From an uncultured Dorea sp. (GTDB taxonomy: Bacteria > Bacillota > Clostridia > Lachnospirales > Lachnospiraceae), in contig NZ_CAKRAH010000041.1 of assembly GCF_934294775.1 (NCBI RefSeq), positions 1 to 25,004 of the forward strand: a stretch of 25,004 bases of DNA. The letters run 5' to 3'. Made by a program: the position numbers and the translations under genes. Positions 1-6,442 of this stretch are shown here, in pieces. Under the pieces are notes generated by a model. The model saw only the letters and a list, made by a program, of their open reading frames with translations. It was not told where the DNA came from and made no database searches. Each line of letters opens with the position of its first letter. Position 1 is the stretch's first letter.

Positions 1-102
1 GTATGAAATAGTTGGAGGGCGTAACTGTGAGTGCTTACCCCGGGAGTATCATAAAAAGAACTACCGGGGTAAGCATCTTCAGTTACGCCCTCCATTTAAT
101 AC
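1..102. repeat. Palindromic repeat, copy 1 (REP/MITE-like hairpin)
   Basis: A near-perfect hairpin. The outer arms TGGAGGGCGTAACTG (13-27) and CAGTTACGCCCTCCA (80-94) match over 15 bp. The inner arms TGCTTACCCCGG (32-43) and CCGGGGTAAGCA (64-75) match over 12 bp around a 20-nt loop. Bases 1-9 also pair with 94-102 with one mismatch. The word GCCAGTCACGAC at 117-128 recurs in inverted form beside copy 2 (16731-16742), so it may mark the element's outer edge; the left edge lies outside the window. Bases 1-58 recur in the same orientation at 16753-16809. No ORF is visible in it. A small non-autonomous mobile element or REP-like repeat fits best; the family is not recognised. Confidence 0.7.
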
Positions 103-128
103 ATTAATTATCACCTGCCAGTCACGAC

Positions 129-343
129 TTGCGTATGCCTTGGTATAAGGACTGGGTAGCATTCGGAATGAGACTTAGAAGTAGTTAGAGAGTCTGGATT
201 CCCGTTAACAGAAAGCAAATCCACTGTTTGAGACGAACATCGAGTTTGGGTTTGCTTTCTGTTGTTTTTAGGGAATTCAGGCTCTCTTACTACTTCTTGC
301 CTCATGGAGTCGCGGACCAGTTCTTATACCAAGGCATACGCAA
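129..343 (+). ncRNA. Very long imperfect hairpin, possible structured RNA or MITE
   Basis: An inverted repeat centred near 236. Outer stem: 129-155 pairs with 317-343 (27 bp, the only exception being G150 opposite T322). Middle stem: 178-203 pairs with 271-296 (26 bp, one A/T mismatch and two G-T oppositions). Inner stem: 209-222 pairs with 248-261 (14 bp, one T-G opposition) around a 25-nt loop. A short ATGAG/CTCAT stem (168-172/301-305) lies between. All four transition-type differences between the arms stay G-U pairable when read as plus-strand RNA. Weaker outer arms TTTAATACATTA (95-106) and TAATGTATTAAA (366-377) extend the dyad. No coding sequence is supported here and no T-run follows directly. 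Transcription is inferred, not shown; a decayed MITE is the main alternative. Confidence 0.45.
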
Positions 344-408
344 GGACCGGGAATCCAACCCAAAGTAATGTATTAAACACCAAAAGTATTTTTTTGTGTG
401 GAGAATGT

Positions 409-439
409 ATTGACAACTATACTTGTCATCTACTATAAT
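409..439 (+). promoter_or_regulatory. Promoter of the XRE-membrane protein operon
   Basis: A -35 TTGACA (410-415) and a -10 TATAAT (434-439) lie 18 bp apart, about 54 bp before the GTG start at 493. Both hexamers are perfect consensus for the housekeeping sigma factor. Confidence 0.8.
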
Positions 440-463
440 GAATTTGACAAGAATAGTTGTCAA
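410..463. promoter_or_regulatory. Doubled palindromic operator over the promoter
   Basis: A 54-bp dyad. TTGACAACTAT (410-420) is the inverse of ATAGTTGTCAA (453-463), and CTTGTCA (422-428) is the inverse of TGACAAG (445-451). Each half is itself a small TTGACA-N7-TTGTCA-like dyad, so the site reads as two repressor boxes flanking the -10, one of them overlapping the -35. The adjacent XRE-type protein is the obvious ligand (autoregulation), which is inferred from context. Confidence 0.65.
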
Positions 464-492
464 AAACGCAAATGTGAAAAGGAGATGATTAT

Positions 493-696
493 GTGCCTTT
501 ACTAAATCATTTGAAAGAATACAGATCAAAACTTGGCGTCAATCAGACAGAGATGGGAAGACTTGCCGGGGTATCCAGGCAGACAATCAGTCAGATTGAA
601 CGAGGGGACTATTCACCGTCGGTAACATTGGCGCTTAAGCTTGCGAAGATCTGTCAGGTGAGTGTGGAAGATATTTTTGAGTATGAGGAGGAGTAG
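493..696 (+). CDS. XRE/Cro-family helix-turn-helix regulator
   Basis: A 67-residue stand-alone HTH_3 DNA-binding protein. The helix-turn-helix runs from about residue 17 (QTEMGRLAGVSRQTISQIERG) to about 40, and the short acidic tail ends in EYEEE. This is the usual size for small Xre regulators paired with membrane proteins. The start is GTG at 493: GGAG at 481-484 gives an 8-nt spacer. The ATG two bases earlier (491) opens another frame and stops after four codons. The next gene begins 3 nt after the stop, so the two form an operon. The palindromes across its own promoter suggest autorepression. The signal that relieves repression is unknown. Confidence 0.9.
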   Translation: MPLLNHLKEYRSKLGVNQTEMGRLAGVSRQTISQIERGDYSPSVTLALKLAKICQVSVEDIFEYEEE

Positions 697-699
697 GTT

Positions 700-1479
700 A
701 TGAAGAAAACAAAGAAAAGCAGTTATTTTTCAGCAACGTGGAAGATGTTACTGGCTATGTTTATAGGCGGGATCGCAGGTGGTGTAATGGCAGTCGCTTA
801 TGAATTGATGAGAAATGGAATAAATGAAGGATTAAGGTCTGTTACAGGAACCATACAGCATTATATATTTCCTGCATTAGTTGTGGTAGCCGTTGTAACA
901 GTTATCATCGGAGAATATAGCATGCATAGATTAAAAGAAGTATATAAAGAGATGGAAGATGCTGACGAGGAAAGGTTTTACGAATTAGATTATGAAGAAG
1001 AAATGTGGGGCGGATGGATATCTGGTGGTAATATCGTATCGCAGGTCTTCTGTATTATCATACTGTCATTTGGATATTCGTTAAAGTATATCAGATCTGG
1101 AAGCAGCAATTATTTCCTGGCAGCCTGTATTATATTCTGTTTATGTTATTTTTATGACCTGTACCTTTCTATAAGATATGTAAAATTGATTCAGAAAGCA
1201 CATCCGGAAAAACAAGGAGACCCATCTTCCAGAAAATTCCTGGAACAGTGGGTGGAAAGCTGCGATGAGGCGGAAAAAGAGGTTATATATAAAAGCGCAT
1301 ATAAGACATATGTAATCCTGAATAAGGTAATACCTGTATTATTACTTCTTACGATGATCTCTAATTTATTCTTGAATACCGGTATTATGGCGGTTCTTAT
1401 TGTGGCAGTCATCTATCTGATTACAGGGCTTACTTATATCAGATCAAGTATGGTTTTTAAGGCAAAAAAAATAGGATAA
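700..1479 (+). CDS. Six-TM membrane protein, DUF3169-like
   Basis: A 259-residue integral membrane protein. Hydrophobic segments lie near residues 15-34, 54-72, 111-128, 137-156, 205-224 and 228-246. A charged acidic loop (EMEDADEERFYELDYEEE, about 84-101) sits between the second and third segments, and a second charged loop lies at about 165-198. The layout and its place directly behind a small XRE regulator fit the DUF3169 family, which has no established function. No catalytic motif is visible. It is translationally close to the regulator (3-nt gap) and should share the operator-controlled promoter at 410. Family assignment is from memory of the family's look, so it is moderate; the membrane topology is clearer. 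Confidence 0.7.
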   Translation: MKKTKKSSYFSATWKMLLAMFIGGIAGGVMAVAYELMRNGINEGLRSVTGTIQHYIFPALVVVAVVTVIIGEYSMHRLKEVYKEMEDADEERFYELDYEEEMWGGWISGGNIVSQVFCIIILSFGYSLKYIRSGSSNYFLAACIIFCLCYFYDLYLSIRYVKLIQKAHPEKQGDPSSRKFLEQWVESCDEAEKEVIYKSAYKTYVILNKVIPVLLLLTMISNLFLNTGIMAVLIVAVIYLITGLTYIRSSMVFKAKKIG

Positions 1480-1778
1480 TCGGTTGATAGTATAAATATA
1501 TTATGTTAAGATGAATGCACTGGAAGCAACCAGTGCATTCAAACGTTAAAAGGTCTTTTTAGAAAAGGAACATTCAGTTCCATTCATAGGGATATATCAA
1601 TCCCGAAAGCTCCAATGTTTGAAAAGGTGAGTCTGAAAATTTGATATAGGAAAGATGGTGATGTTTATTGGAAGATAATAGTTAGAATTTTATAATAATC
1701 AATAAATATACTTCAAACTATATTTGTTGCGGTGTTGCAATACTTAAAAGATAAGTTTATACTGAAAGGAGAAAATGG
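1480..1778. other. Intergenic region with three small hairpins
   Basis: About 300 bases without a gene. GAATGCACTGG (1513-1523) pairs perfectly with CCAGTGCATTC (1530-1540) around AAGCAA. This probably ends the upstream operon, although the T-run (1556-1560) is some 15 nt away. Two further short dyads follow: GGAAC/GTTCC (1567-1581) and GGGAT/ATCCC (1589-1604). The rest is AT-rich leader before the next gene. No known riboswitch was recognised. Confidence 0.5.
1513..1560 (+). terminator. Weak terminator-like hairpin after the membrane protein gene
   Basis: An 11-bp perfect stem with a 6-nt loop lies 33 nt after the stop. The T5 run comes late (1556-1560), so intrinsic termination is uncertain; the hairpin may instead protect the 3' end. 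Confidence 0.4.
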
Positions 1779-2603
1779 ATGGAAAGTATCAAATTGTCTG
1801 ATGTAAATTCTGTAGATGAACGATTTCATTATTACCAGCAGATGCTTGAAAAATTAACTATGATGAGTGATATGTTCATGAGAAATGTATTAAATGTTTT
1901 GGAATGTTCGGAATGTGTATTACGGATTATTACAGAGAATAAAAATCTAAAATTAACAGATGTAATAGTACAAAAGGATTATAAAAATCTTCAAGGAAGA
2001 TCGGTAATATTGGATTGCATAGCAGCAAATGAAAGAAAAGAAATATATGATATAGAAATACAGCATAAAAAAGAAGGAGCCAGACCCAAAAGAACAAGAT
2101 ACTATAGCAGTATGATAGATTCTCATAGTCTTTACGTAGGGGAAGATTTTGAAAAATTGCCAGAATCAAAAGTGATTTTTATTGTAGATGATGAGTCAGA
2201 GAAAAATGTAGAACCAATTTTGCATATAAAACGTACTGTAAAAGAGACCGGAAAAAATTATGATGATAAAAGTGAAATAATATATATTAATGCATTGATT
2301 CAGGAAGATACAGAATTAGGAAAACTAATGCATGATTTTCATTGTAGCAGGGCAGACGATATGTATAGTGAAGTATTGGCAAATAGGGTCAGAGAGCTGA
2401 AAGAAACACAGGAAGGGGTGAAATTTATGTGTAAAGAGATGGATAAAATTTATCAGGCTGGTGAGATAAGGGGAGAAGAAAAAGGAAGATATGAGACGGC
2501 AATCAAGCTAATTGAGCTGGGAGTAAACGAAGAGATGATCGCAGAAGCAGTAGGGCATAATATAGAAGAAATACAACGCTGGAAAAATAACATGAAACGA
2601 TAA
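1779..2603 (+). CDS. Rpn-family PD-(D/E)XK nuclease / transposase-like protein
   Basis: A 274-residue protein of the PDDEXK_2 (Rpn, recombination-promoting nuclease) group, common in multiple copies in Lachnospiraceae. The nuclease core is visible as TDVIVQKDYKNLQGRSVILDC with Asp79, then YDIEIQ with Glu93 and Gln95 (the E-x-Q form of the E-x-K motif), then KRTRYYSSMIDSHSLYVGEDFEKLPES, a highly typical family block. The C-terminal part (about 200-274) is charged and helical and ends in an HTH-like LIELGVNEEMIAEAVGHNIEEIQRW segment. It therefore looks intact. The start ATG at 1779 has AAAGGAG upstream; an earlier ATG at 1775 is out of frame and stops quickly. Rpn proteins are linked to RecA-independent DNA cleavage and recombination; the role here is inferred. 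Confidence 0.85.
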   Translation: MESIKLSDVNSVDERFHYYQQMLEKLTMMSDMFMRNVLNVLECSECVLRIITENKNLKLTDVIVQKDYKNLQGRSVILDCIAANERKEIYDIEIQHKKEGARPKRTRYYSSMIDSHSLYVGEDFEKLPESKVIFIVDDESEKNVEPILHIKRTVKETGKNYDDKSEIIYINALIQEDTELGKLMHDFHCSRADDMYSEVLANRVRELKETQEGVKFMCKEMDKIYQAGEIRGEEKGRYETAIKLIELGVNEEMIAEAVGHNIEEIQRWKNNMKR

Positions 2604-2655
2604 TAATTTGATGAATAAAGATAATGAGAAGAAGTAGAAAAAAGGAGAACGAATC

Positions 2656-3009
2656 ATGAAAGTATTCTTATACAGAAAATGCAGCACCTGCATGAAAGCT
2701 CTGAAATGGCTGGAGGCACATAACATAGAATTTGAAGAGCGTGCAATGAAAGAAGAGAATCCGACATATGAAGAGTTAAAAGAATGGCATGCAATGAGTG
2801 GATTCCCACTGAAGAAATTTTTCAATACCAGTGGTATGCTGTATAAGCAGATGAATCTCAAAGAGAAGTTAAAAGACATGTCCGAGGATGAACAGTTAAA
2901 ACTTCTGGCAACGGATGGCATGCTTGTGAAGCGGCCATTGGTTATCGGAGACGGGTTTGTCCTGACAGGATTCAAAGAAAAAGAGTGGGAAGAAAAACTT
3001 TTGGCATAA
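2656..3009 (+). CDS. ArsC/Spx-family thioredoxin-fold protein
   Basis: A 117-residue protein of the ArsC/Spx/YffB family, the usual length. The active-site motif RKCSTCMKALKWL places Cys9 and Cys12 in a C-x2-C arrangement as in Spx and MgsR, and the late block ATDGMLVKRPLVIGDGFVLTGFKE is the conserved C-terminal half with the family's K-R-P signature. It could be a glutathione- or thioredoxin-dependent reductase or a redox-sensing regulator. The CxxC favours a Spx-like or YffB-like role over a classical arsenate reductase, and there are no other ars genes nearby. A strong GGAG ribosome site precedes the ATG. It is 52 nt after the Rpn gene and 18 nt before the lipoprotein gene, so co-transcription with the latter is likely. 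Confidence 0.85.
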   Translation: MKVFLYRKCSTCMKALKWLEAHNIEFEERAMKEENPTYEELKEWHAMSGFPLKKFFNTSGMLYKQMNLKEKLKDMSEDEQLKLLATDGMLVKRPLVIGDGFVLTGFKEKEWEEKLLA

Positions 3010-3027
3010 TGAGAAAGTGGTGGATGG

Positions 3028-3726
3028 ATGAAGTTAAAAAAAGGCTTGTGGATCTGCAGCCTTGCTGTTATGAGTCTGTTTATTACATCTTGTACAAAGA
3101 AAGCAGAGGTTAAGGATTCTGACAAAAGTATTTACGAAGGAAGTATTCAGGATGCAGATGTGTTTATCGATATTCCGAATCTTCGTCAATACGGCGGTTA
3201 CACATGTGGAACAACCTGTGTGCAGATGTTGATGAACTGGATCAATCCTTATCAGGGGGACCTGAATCTGAAAGGGTATGAAGAAGAACTTGGGACAACA
3301 GAGGATGCAGGCACTTCACCGGAACAACTGATGAATTATTTTGAAAAAAATGATGTAAAAGCCATTGCCAAAGAAGAAAGGACCATCAAGGATCTGGTGT
3401 CTGTGCTGGATAAAAAACATCCGATGCTGATGTGTATACAGGCATGGGGAGCGGAAGGATATAATACGCAAGATAAGACAAAGACGGATACATACCTGGC
3501 AGAAGGTCACTGGGTGATCTGCGCTGGATATCAGAAAGTGAAAAATGATTATGTATTTTATTTTAATGATCCGGCCTGTGTGGGATATTGCATGATGAAT
3601 GAAAAAGATCTGAAACAGCGTTGGATTGACATGGATGCGGATGGCAGAATATATGACCATTACGGGATTGAGATTGCGGAGAATGAAAATATATATGATC
3701 CGCAAGGGGCGTTTTATCTGGAATAA
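3028..3726 (+). CDS. Lipoprotein with C39-like cysteine peptidase domain
   Basis: A 232-residue predicted lipoprotein. Residues 1-21 form a signal peptide (Lys-rich n-region, hydrophobic core) ending in the lipobox ITSC, so Cys22 should be lipidated and the protein held on the outer face of the membrane. The rest matches the peptidase_C39-like fold: RQYGGYTCGTTCVQMLMNW gives candidate nucleophile Cys60, AEGHWVICAGY gives His161, and FNDPA gives Asp181. This is a papain-like fold of bacteriocin-processing type, but there is no transporter fusion, so it is a free surface hydrolase or peptide-binding protein. The substrate is unknown. It is 18 nt after the ArsC/Spx gene and ends at a clear terminator. 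Confidence 0.8.
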   Translation: MKLKKGLWICSLAVMSLFITSCTKKAEVKDSDKSIYEGSIQDADVFIDIPNLRQYGGYTCGTTCVQMLMNWINPYQGDLNLKGYEEELGTTEDAGTSPEQLMNYFEKNDVKAIAKEERTIKDLVSVLDKKHPMLMCIQAWGAEGYNTQDKTKTDTYLAEGHWVICAGYQKVKNDYVFYFNDPACVGYCMMNEKDLKQRWIDMDADGRIYDHYGIEIAENENIYDPQGAFYLE

Positions 3727-3748
3727 AGGAGATAAAAGAACAGAAAAT

Positions 3749-3797
3749 ATATGGCATTGATTATTAGAAAAATCTGATGATCAGTGCTATATTTTTT
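3749..3797 (+). terminator. Intrinsic terminator after the lipoprotein gene
   Basis: A 13-bp stem (3749-3761 with 3780-3792, two G-U pairs) is followed directly by five T residues (3793-3797). Confidence 0.75.
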
Positions 3798-3890
3798 GCT
3801 TTCATTCGGTTGACGGTAGTTCGTTACGCCGCCCTCATTCAGACAAAATCTCCCACGATTATGACATATATCTTACAGAAAGCATTTTTA

Positions 3891-3919
3891 AGACACGCCT
3901 GGACCACGTCTTAAAAAAA
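3891..3919. other. Hairpin TTTTTAAGAC/GTCTTAAAAA upstream of the fab promoter
   Basis: AAGAC and GTCTT flank a 13-nt loop, and the stem is lengthened by T and A runs on the two sides. It may act as a second, bidirectional terminator insulating the fab promoter from upstream reading. Confidence 0.4.
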
Positions 3920-3942
3920 GTATTTTGATATTCAAAATACTT
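3918..3942. promoter_or_regulatory. FabT-type operator, site 1
   Basis: A perfect 25-bp palindrome: arms AAGTATTTTGA and TCAAAATACTT around TAT. Its core TTTGA-N3-TCAAA is the form known for streptococcal FabT sites. It abuts and overlaps the -35 of the fabH promoter by two bases. A FabT-like gene lies at the far end of the same operon (14727). Confidence 0.75.
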
Positions 3943-3969
3943 GACAAACAAAATATCCTGGTATATACT
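3941..3969 (+). promoter_or_regulatory. Main promoter of the fatty-acid operon
   Basis: A -35 TTGACA (3941-3946) and a -10 TATACT (3964-3969) with a 17-bp spacer predict a start near 3976 and a leader of about 42 nt before fabH. Confidence 0.85.
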
Positions 3970-3981
3970 TTGAAAGTCAAA
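3969..3981. promoter_or_regulatory. FabT-type operator, site 2
   Basis: TTTGA-AAG-TCAAA, the same core as site 1 with its centre 45 bp downstream, covers the end of the -10 and the predicted start point. A half-site TCAAAA follows at 3993-3998. Two operators bracketing the promoter suggest tight repression. Confidence 0.6.
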
Positions 3982-4017
3982 ATAATTTAGAATCAAAATA
4001 AATCAGAGGTATTTATA

Positions 4018-4995
4018 ATGACTGGAAGAATATGTGGGACAGGGTCTTGCGTTCCATCATTTGCAATGGATAACAATGACATTGCAAAGCTGGTTGATAC
4101 CAGTGATGAATGGATCCGGGAGAGAACCGGAGTGGTAAGACGTCATATCATCAGAGAAGAGACAACAGTATCCATGGCAGGTGAGGCTGGGAAGCGTGCA
4201 CTTGATAATGCGGGGATTTCTGCAGAGGATGTGGATCTGATCATTGTTTCTACGATTTCTTCAAATGTAATACTTCCATGTACAGCATGTGAGGTTCAAA
4301 AAGAACTTGGAGCAGACCATGCGACTTGCTTTGATCTAAGTGCAGCATGTACCGGATTTGTGGTTGCTTATAATACAGCAGCGGCTTATCTGAATGCCGG
4401 TGTCTATCAGACCGCTCTGATCATTGGAAGTGAAAGCTTATCGAACCTGACGAACTGGAAAGACCGGGGAACATGCATCCTTTTTGGAGACGGCGCAGGA
4501 GCGGCGGTACTGAAAAAAGATGACACAAGATACTACCTCCCGGTAACGCATTCCAACGGTTCCAGGGGTGGCGCACTTACCTGTAAGAGCAGGTATGACA
4601 GGAGCGAGCTATCACTGCCGGATCTGACCAAGCCAGATGAAAAAGAATATCTGATGCAGATGGATGGAAGAGAAGTATTTATGTTTGCTGTAAAGAGTGT
4701 ACCGCAGGTGATCAGGGAAGTACTGGAAAAGAATGATGTGGCGCAGGAAGAAATCGGCTATTACATTTTACATCAGGCGAATAAGCGGATCGTGGAAGCG
4801 ATTGCAAAGAGATTAGATGAGCCGATGGAAAAATTCCCGGTAAACCTGGAAGAATACGGTAATACATCTTCGGCAAGTATTCCGATTCTGCTGGATGAGC
4901 TGAACCGGGAAGGGAAGCTTGAAAGAGGACAGAAAATTGTCCTTGCCGGATTCGGAGCAGGTCTTACCTGGGGAGCAAGTATTATAGAGTGGTAA
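4018..4995 (+). CDS. fabH: 3-oxoacyl-ACP synthase III
   Basis: FabH condenses an acyl-CoA primer with malonyl-ACP and so starts each fatty-acid chain. The 325-residue protein shows the catalytic triad: Cys111 in LSAACTGF, His252 in YILHQANKRI and Asn282 in YGNTSSAS. The N-terminal GTGSCVPS and TSDEWIRERTGV blocks are family-typical, and the length is normal. The ATG at 4018 has AGAGG eight bases upstream. It is the first gene of the operon, directly under the promoter with the FabT-type sites, so it should be the gene most strongly governed by feedback. The primer chain preference (straight or branched) cannot be read from the sequence. Confidence 0.97.
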   Translation: MTGRICGTGSCVPSFAMDNNDIAKLVDTSDEWIRERTGVVRRHIIREETTVSMAGEAGKRALDNAGISAEDVDLIIVSTISSNVILPCTACEVQKELGADHATCFDLSAACTGFVVAYNTAAAYLNAGVYQTALIIGSESLSNLTNWKDRGTCILFGDGAGAAVLKKDDTRYYLPVTHSNGSRGGALTCKSRYDRSELSLPDLTKPDEKEYLMQMDGREVFMFAVKSVPQVIREVLEKNDVAQEEIGYYILHQANKRIVEAIAKRLDEPMEKFPVNLEEYGNTSSASIPILLDELNREGKLERGQKIVLAGFGAGLTWGASIIEW

Positions 4996-5129
4996 GACAA
5001 TTACATTGGGAAAAATACTTTATAAACGCCGGAACTTAAGGACAATAAGACGTGCGTGAAGAGCATATGTAGAAGTTATAAGTAAAATAATGCAAAAAAA
5101 TGATGAAAATAAAAAAGGAGAACAAAAAC

Positions 5130-5357
5130 ATGTTTGAACAGATTAAAAAAATGGTAGCAGAAAACTTAGGAGTAGAAGAAAGCCAGATTACAGAAAGTGC
5201 ATCTTTCAAAGACGATCTCGGAGCAGATTCGTTAGATCTTTTTGAACTGACAATGGCACTGGAAGATGAGTACGGAATCGAGATTCCATCTGAAGATCTG
5301 GAAAAGATCGTCACAGTAGGAGACGTTGTAGAATATGTAAATGCTCATAAAGAGTAG
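5130..5357 (+). CDS. acpP: Acyl carrier protein
   Basis: ACP carries growing acyl chains on a 4'-phosphopantetheine arm. From ATG 5130 the product has 75 residues, the standard length, with the attachment serine Ser34 in GADSLDLFEL and strongly acidic helices around it. This start is preferred over an in-frame ATG at 5100 because GGAG lies 9 nt upstream of 5130 and the product then begins MFEQIKKMV, as ACPs do. It sits 134 nt after fabH and 146 nt before fabK, both unusually wide gaps for this operon. The later gap contains a hairpin, which may help set a high ACP level. Confidence 0.97.
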   Translation: MFEQIKKMVAENLGVEESQITESASFKDDLGADSLDLFELTMALEDEYGIEIPSEDLEKIVTVGDVVEYVNAHKE

Positions 5358-5393
5358 ATAAAGATCAAAAGACAAAAATTGAAAGTAAAAAAA

Positions 5394-5426
5394 TGTTACT
5401 GTCTGCAAAACGCGTAAACAGTAACA
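5394..5426 (+). other. Hairpin in the acpP-fabK gap
   Basis: TGTTACTGT (5394-5402) pairs perfectly with ACAGTAACA (5418-5426) around 15 nt. A-runs rather than T-runs follow, so it is not a plus-strand terminator. It could stabilise the acpP end of the transcript or mark a processing point. Confidence 0.5.
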
Positions 5427-5503
5427 AAAAACAAAACCGTATATCAACAAACAAGACAATACACTTGAAAATGAGATTATAAAAGACAGGGAGTATAAAG
5501 ATT

Positions 5504-6442
5504 ATGCAGACAGAAGTAACCAGATTATTAGGAATCGAATATCCAATCATTCAGGGCGGCATGGCCTGGGTGGCAGAATACCATCTGGCTGCGGCCGTAT
5601 CAGAAGCCGGCGGCCTTGGACTGATCGGGGCAGCAAGTGCTCCGGCGGACTGGGTCAGAGATCAGGTACAAAAAGCAAAAGAACTGACAGATAAGCCATT
5701 TGGGGTCAATATCATGCTGATGAGTCCATATGCTGATGAAGTTGCAAAGGTTATCGTTGAAGAAGGCGTGAAAGTGGTAACAACTGGTGCGGGTAATCCG
5801 GAAAAATACATGAAGATGTGGAAAGAAGCCGGAGTAAAAGTGATCCCGGTAGTTGCTTCTGTGGCCCTGGCAAAAAGAATGGAACGCTGCGGAGCCGATG
5901 CGCTGGTAGCAGAAGGCTGTGAAGCCGGAGGACATATCGGGGAAAGTACAACGATGGTATTGGTTCCGCAGGTTGTTGATGCAGTTAATATTCCGGTTAT
6001 TGCAGCCGGAGGAATTGCAGATGGAAGAGGGATTGCTGCTGCGTTCATGTTAGGAGCAAAGGGTGTACAGATGGGAACACATTTTGTAGTAACCGATGAA
6101 TCCCAGGTGCATGACAATTACAAAGAAAGAATCATCAAAGCGAAGGACATCGATTCCAGAGTAACAGGAAGAACCACAGGACATCCAGTCAGAGCCCTTC
6201 GCAATGATATGACGAGAAGATATCTGGAACTTGAAAATGCCGGAGCGGGATTTGAAGAACTGGAAAAACTTACACTCGGCGGTCTTAGAAAAGCGGTTGT
6301 AGACGGTGATGTAAAGAACGGAAGTGTGATGGCAGGACAGATTGCCGGTATGGTAAAAGAAAGAATGTCTTGTAAAGATCTGATCCAGAAACTGGTACAG
6401 GAAACAGATGCATTGATCGGAGGAAATGGATTCTATGAGTAA
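5504..6442 (+). CDS. fabK: Enoyl-ACP reductase II (FMN-dependent)
   Basis: FabK reduces the trans-2-enoyl-ACP double bond in the last step of each elongation cycle, using FMN and NAD(P)H. The 312-residue TIM-barrel flavoprotein shows IIQGGMAWV at the N-terminus, VTTGAGNP for flavin phosphate contact, AEGCEAGGHIG with the catalytic His144, and AAGGIADGRGIAAAFMLGAKGVQMGT for FMN binding. The length is as in pneumococcal FabK. It is the only candidate for this step near the operon's elongation genes (no FabI), a trait that makes such organisms tolerant of triclosan-type FabI inhibitors. Its end overlaps fabD by 8 nt, so the two are translationally coupled. Confidence 0.95.
   Translation: MQTEVTRLLGIEYPIIQGGMAWVAEYHLAAAVSEAGGLGLIGAASAPADWVRDQVQKAKELTDKPFGVNIMLMSPYADEVAKVIVEEGVKVVTTGAGNPEKYMKMWKEAGVKVIPVVASVALAKRMERCGADALVAEGCEAGGHIGESTTMVLVPQVVDAVNIPVIAAGGIADGRGIAAAFMLGAKGVQMGTHFVVTDESQVHDNYKERIIKAKDIDSRVTGRTTGHPVRALRNDMTRRYLELENAGAGFEELEKLTLGGLRKAVVDGDVKNGSVMAGQIAGMVKERMSCKDLIQKLVQETDALIGGNGFYE

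Noticed and set aside
111..305. Minus-strand ORF of 64 codons
   Set aside because: It lies within the long hairpin, has no ribosome site and its product looks like nothing known.
129..343. 6S RNA as identity of the long hairpin
   Set aside because: Size is similar, but the stems are far too regular and there is no large open central bubble mimicking a promoter.
491..505. ATG at 491 as the start of the XRE gene
   Set aside because: That frame stops after four codons; the HTH protein is in the frame of GTG 493.
3821..3840. GTTACGCCGCCCTCATT as a third copy of the palindromic repeat
   Set aside because: Only about 13 bases resemble it, with an insertion and no inverted partner; treated as chance or a remnant.
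6426..6434. ATG 6426 as fabD start
   Set aside because: Only 2 nt separate it from GGAGG; ATG 6435 gives the standard FabD N-terminus.
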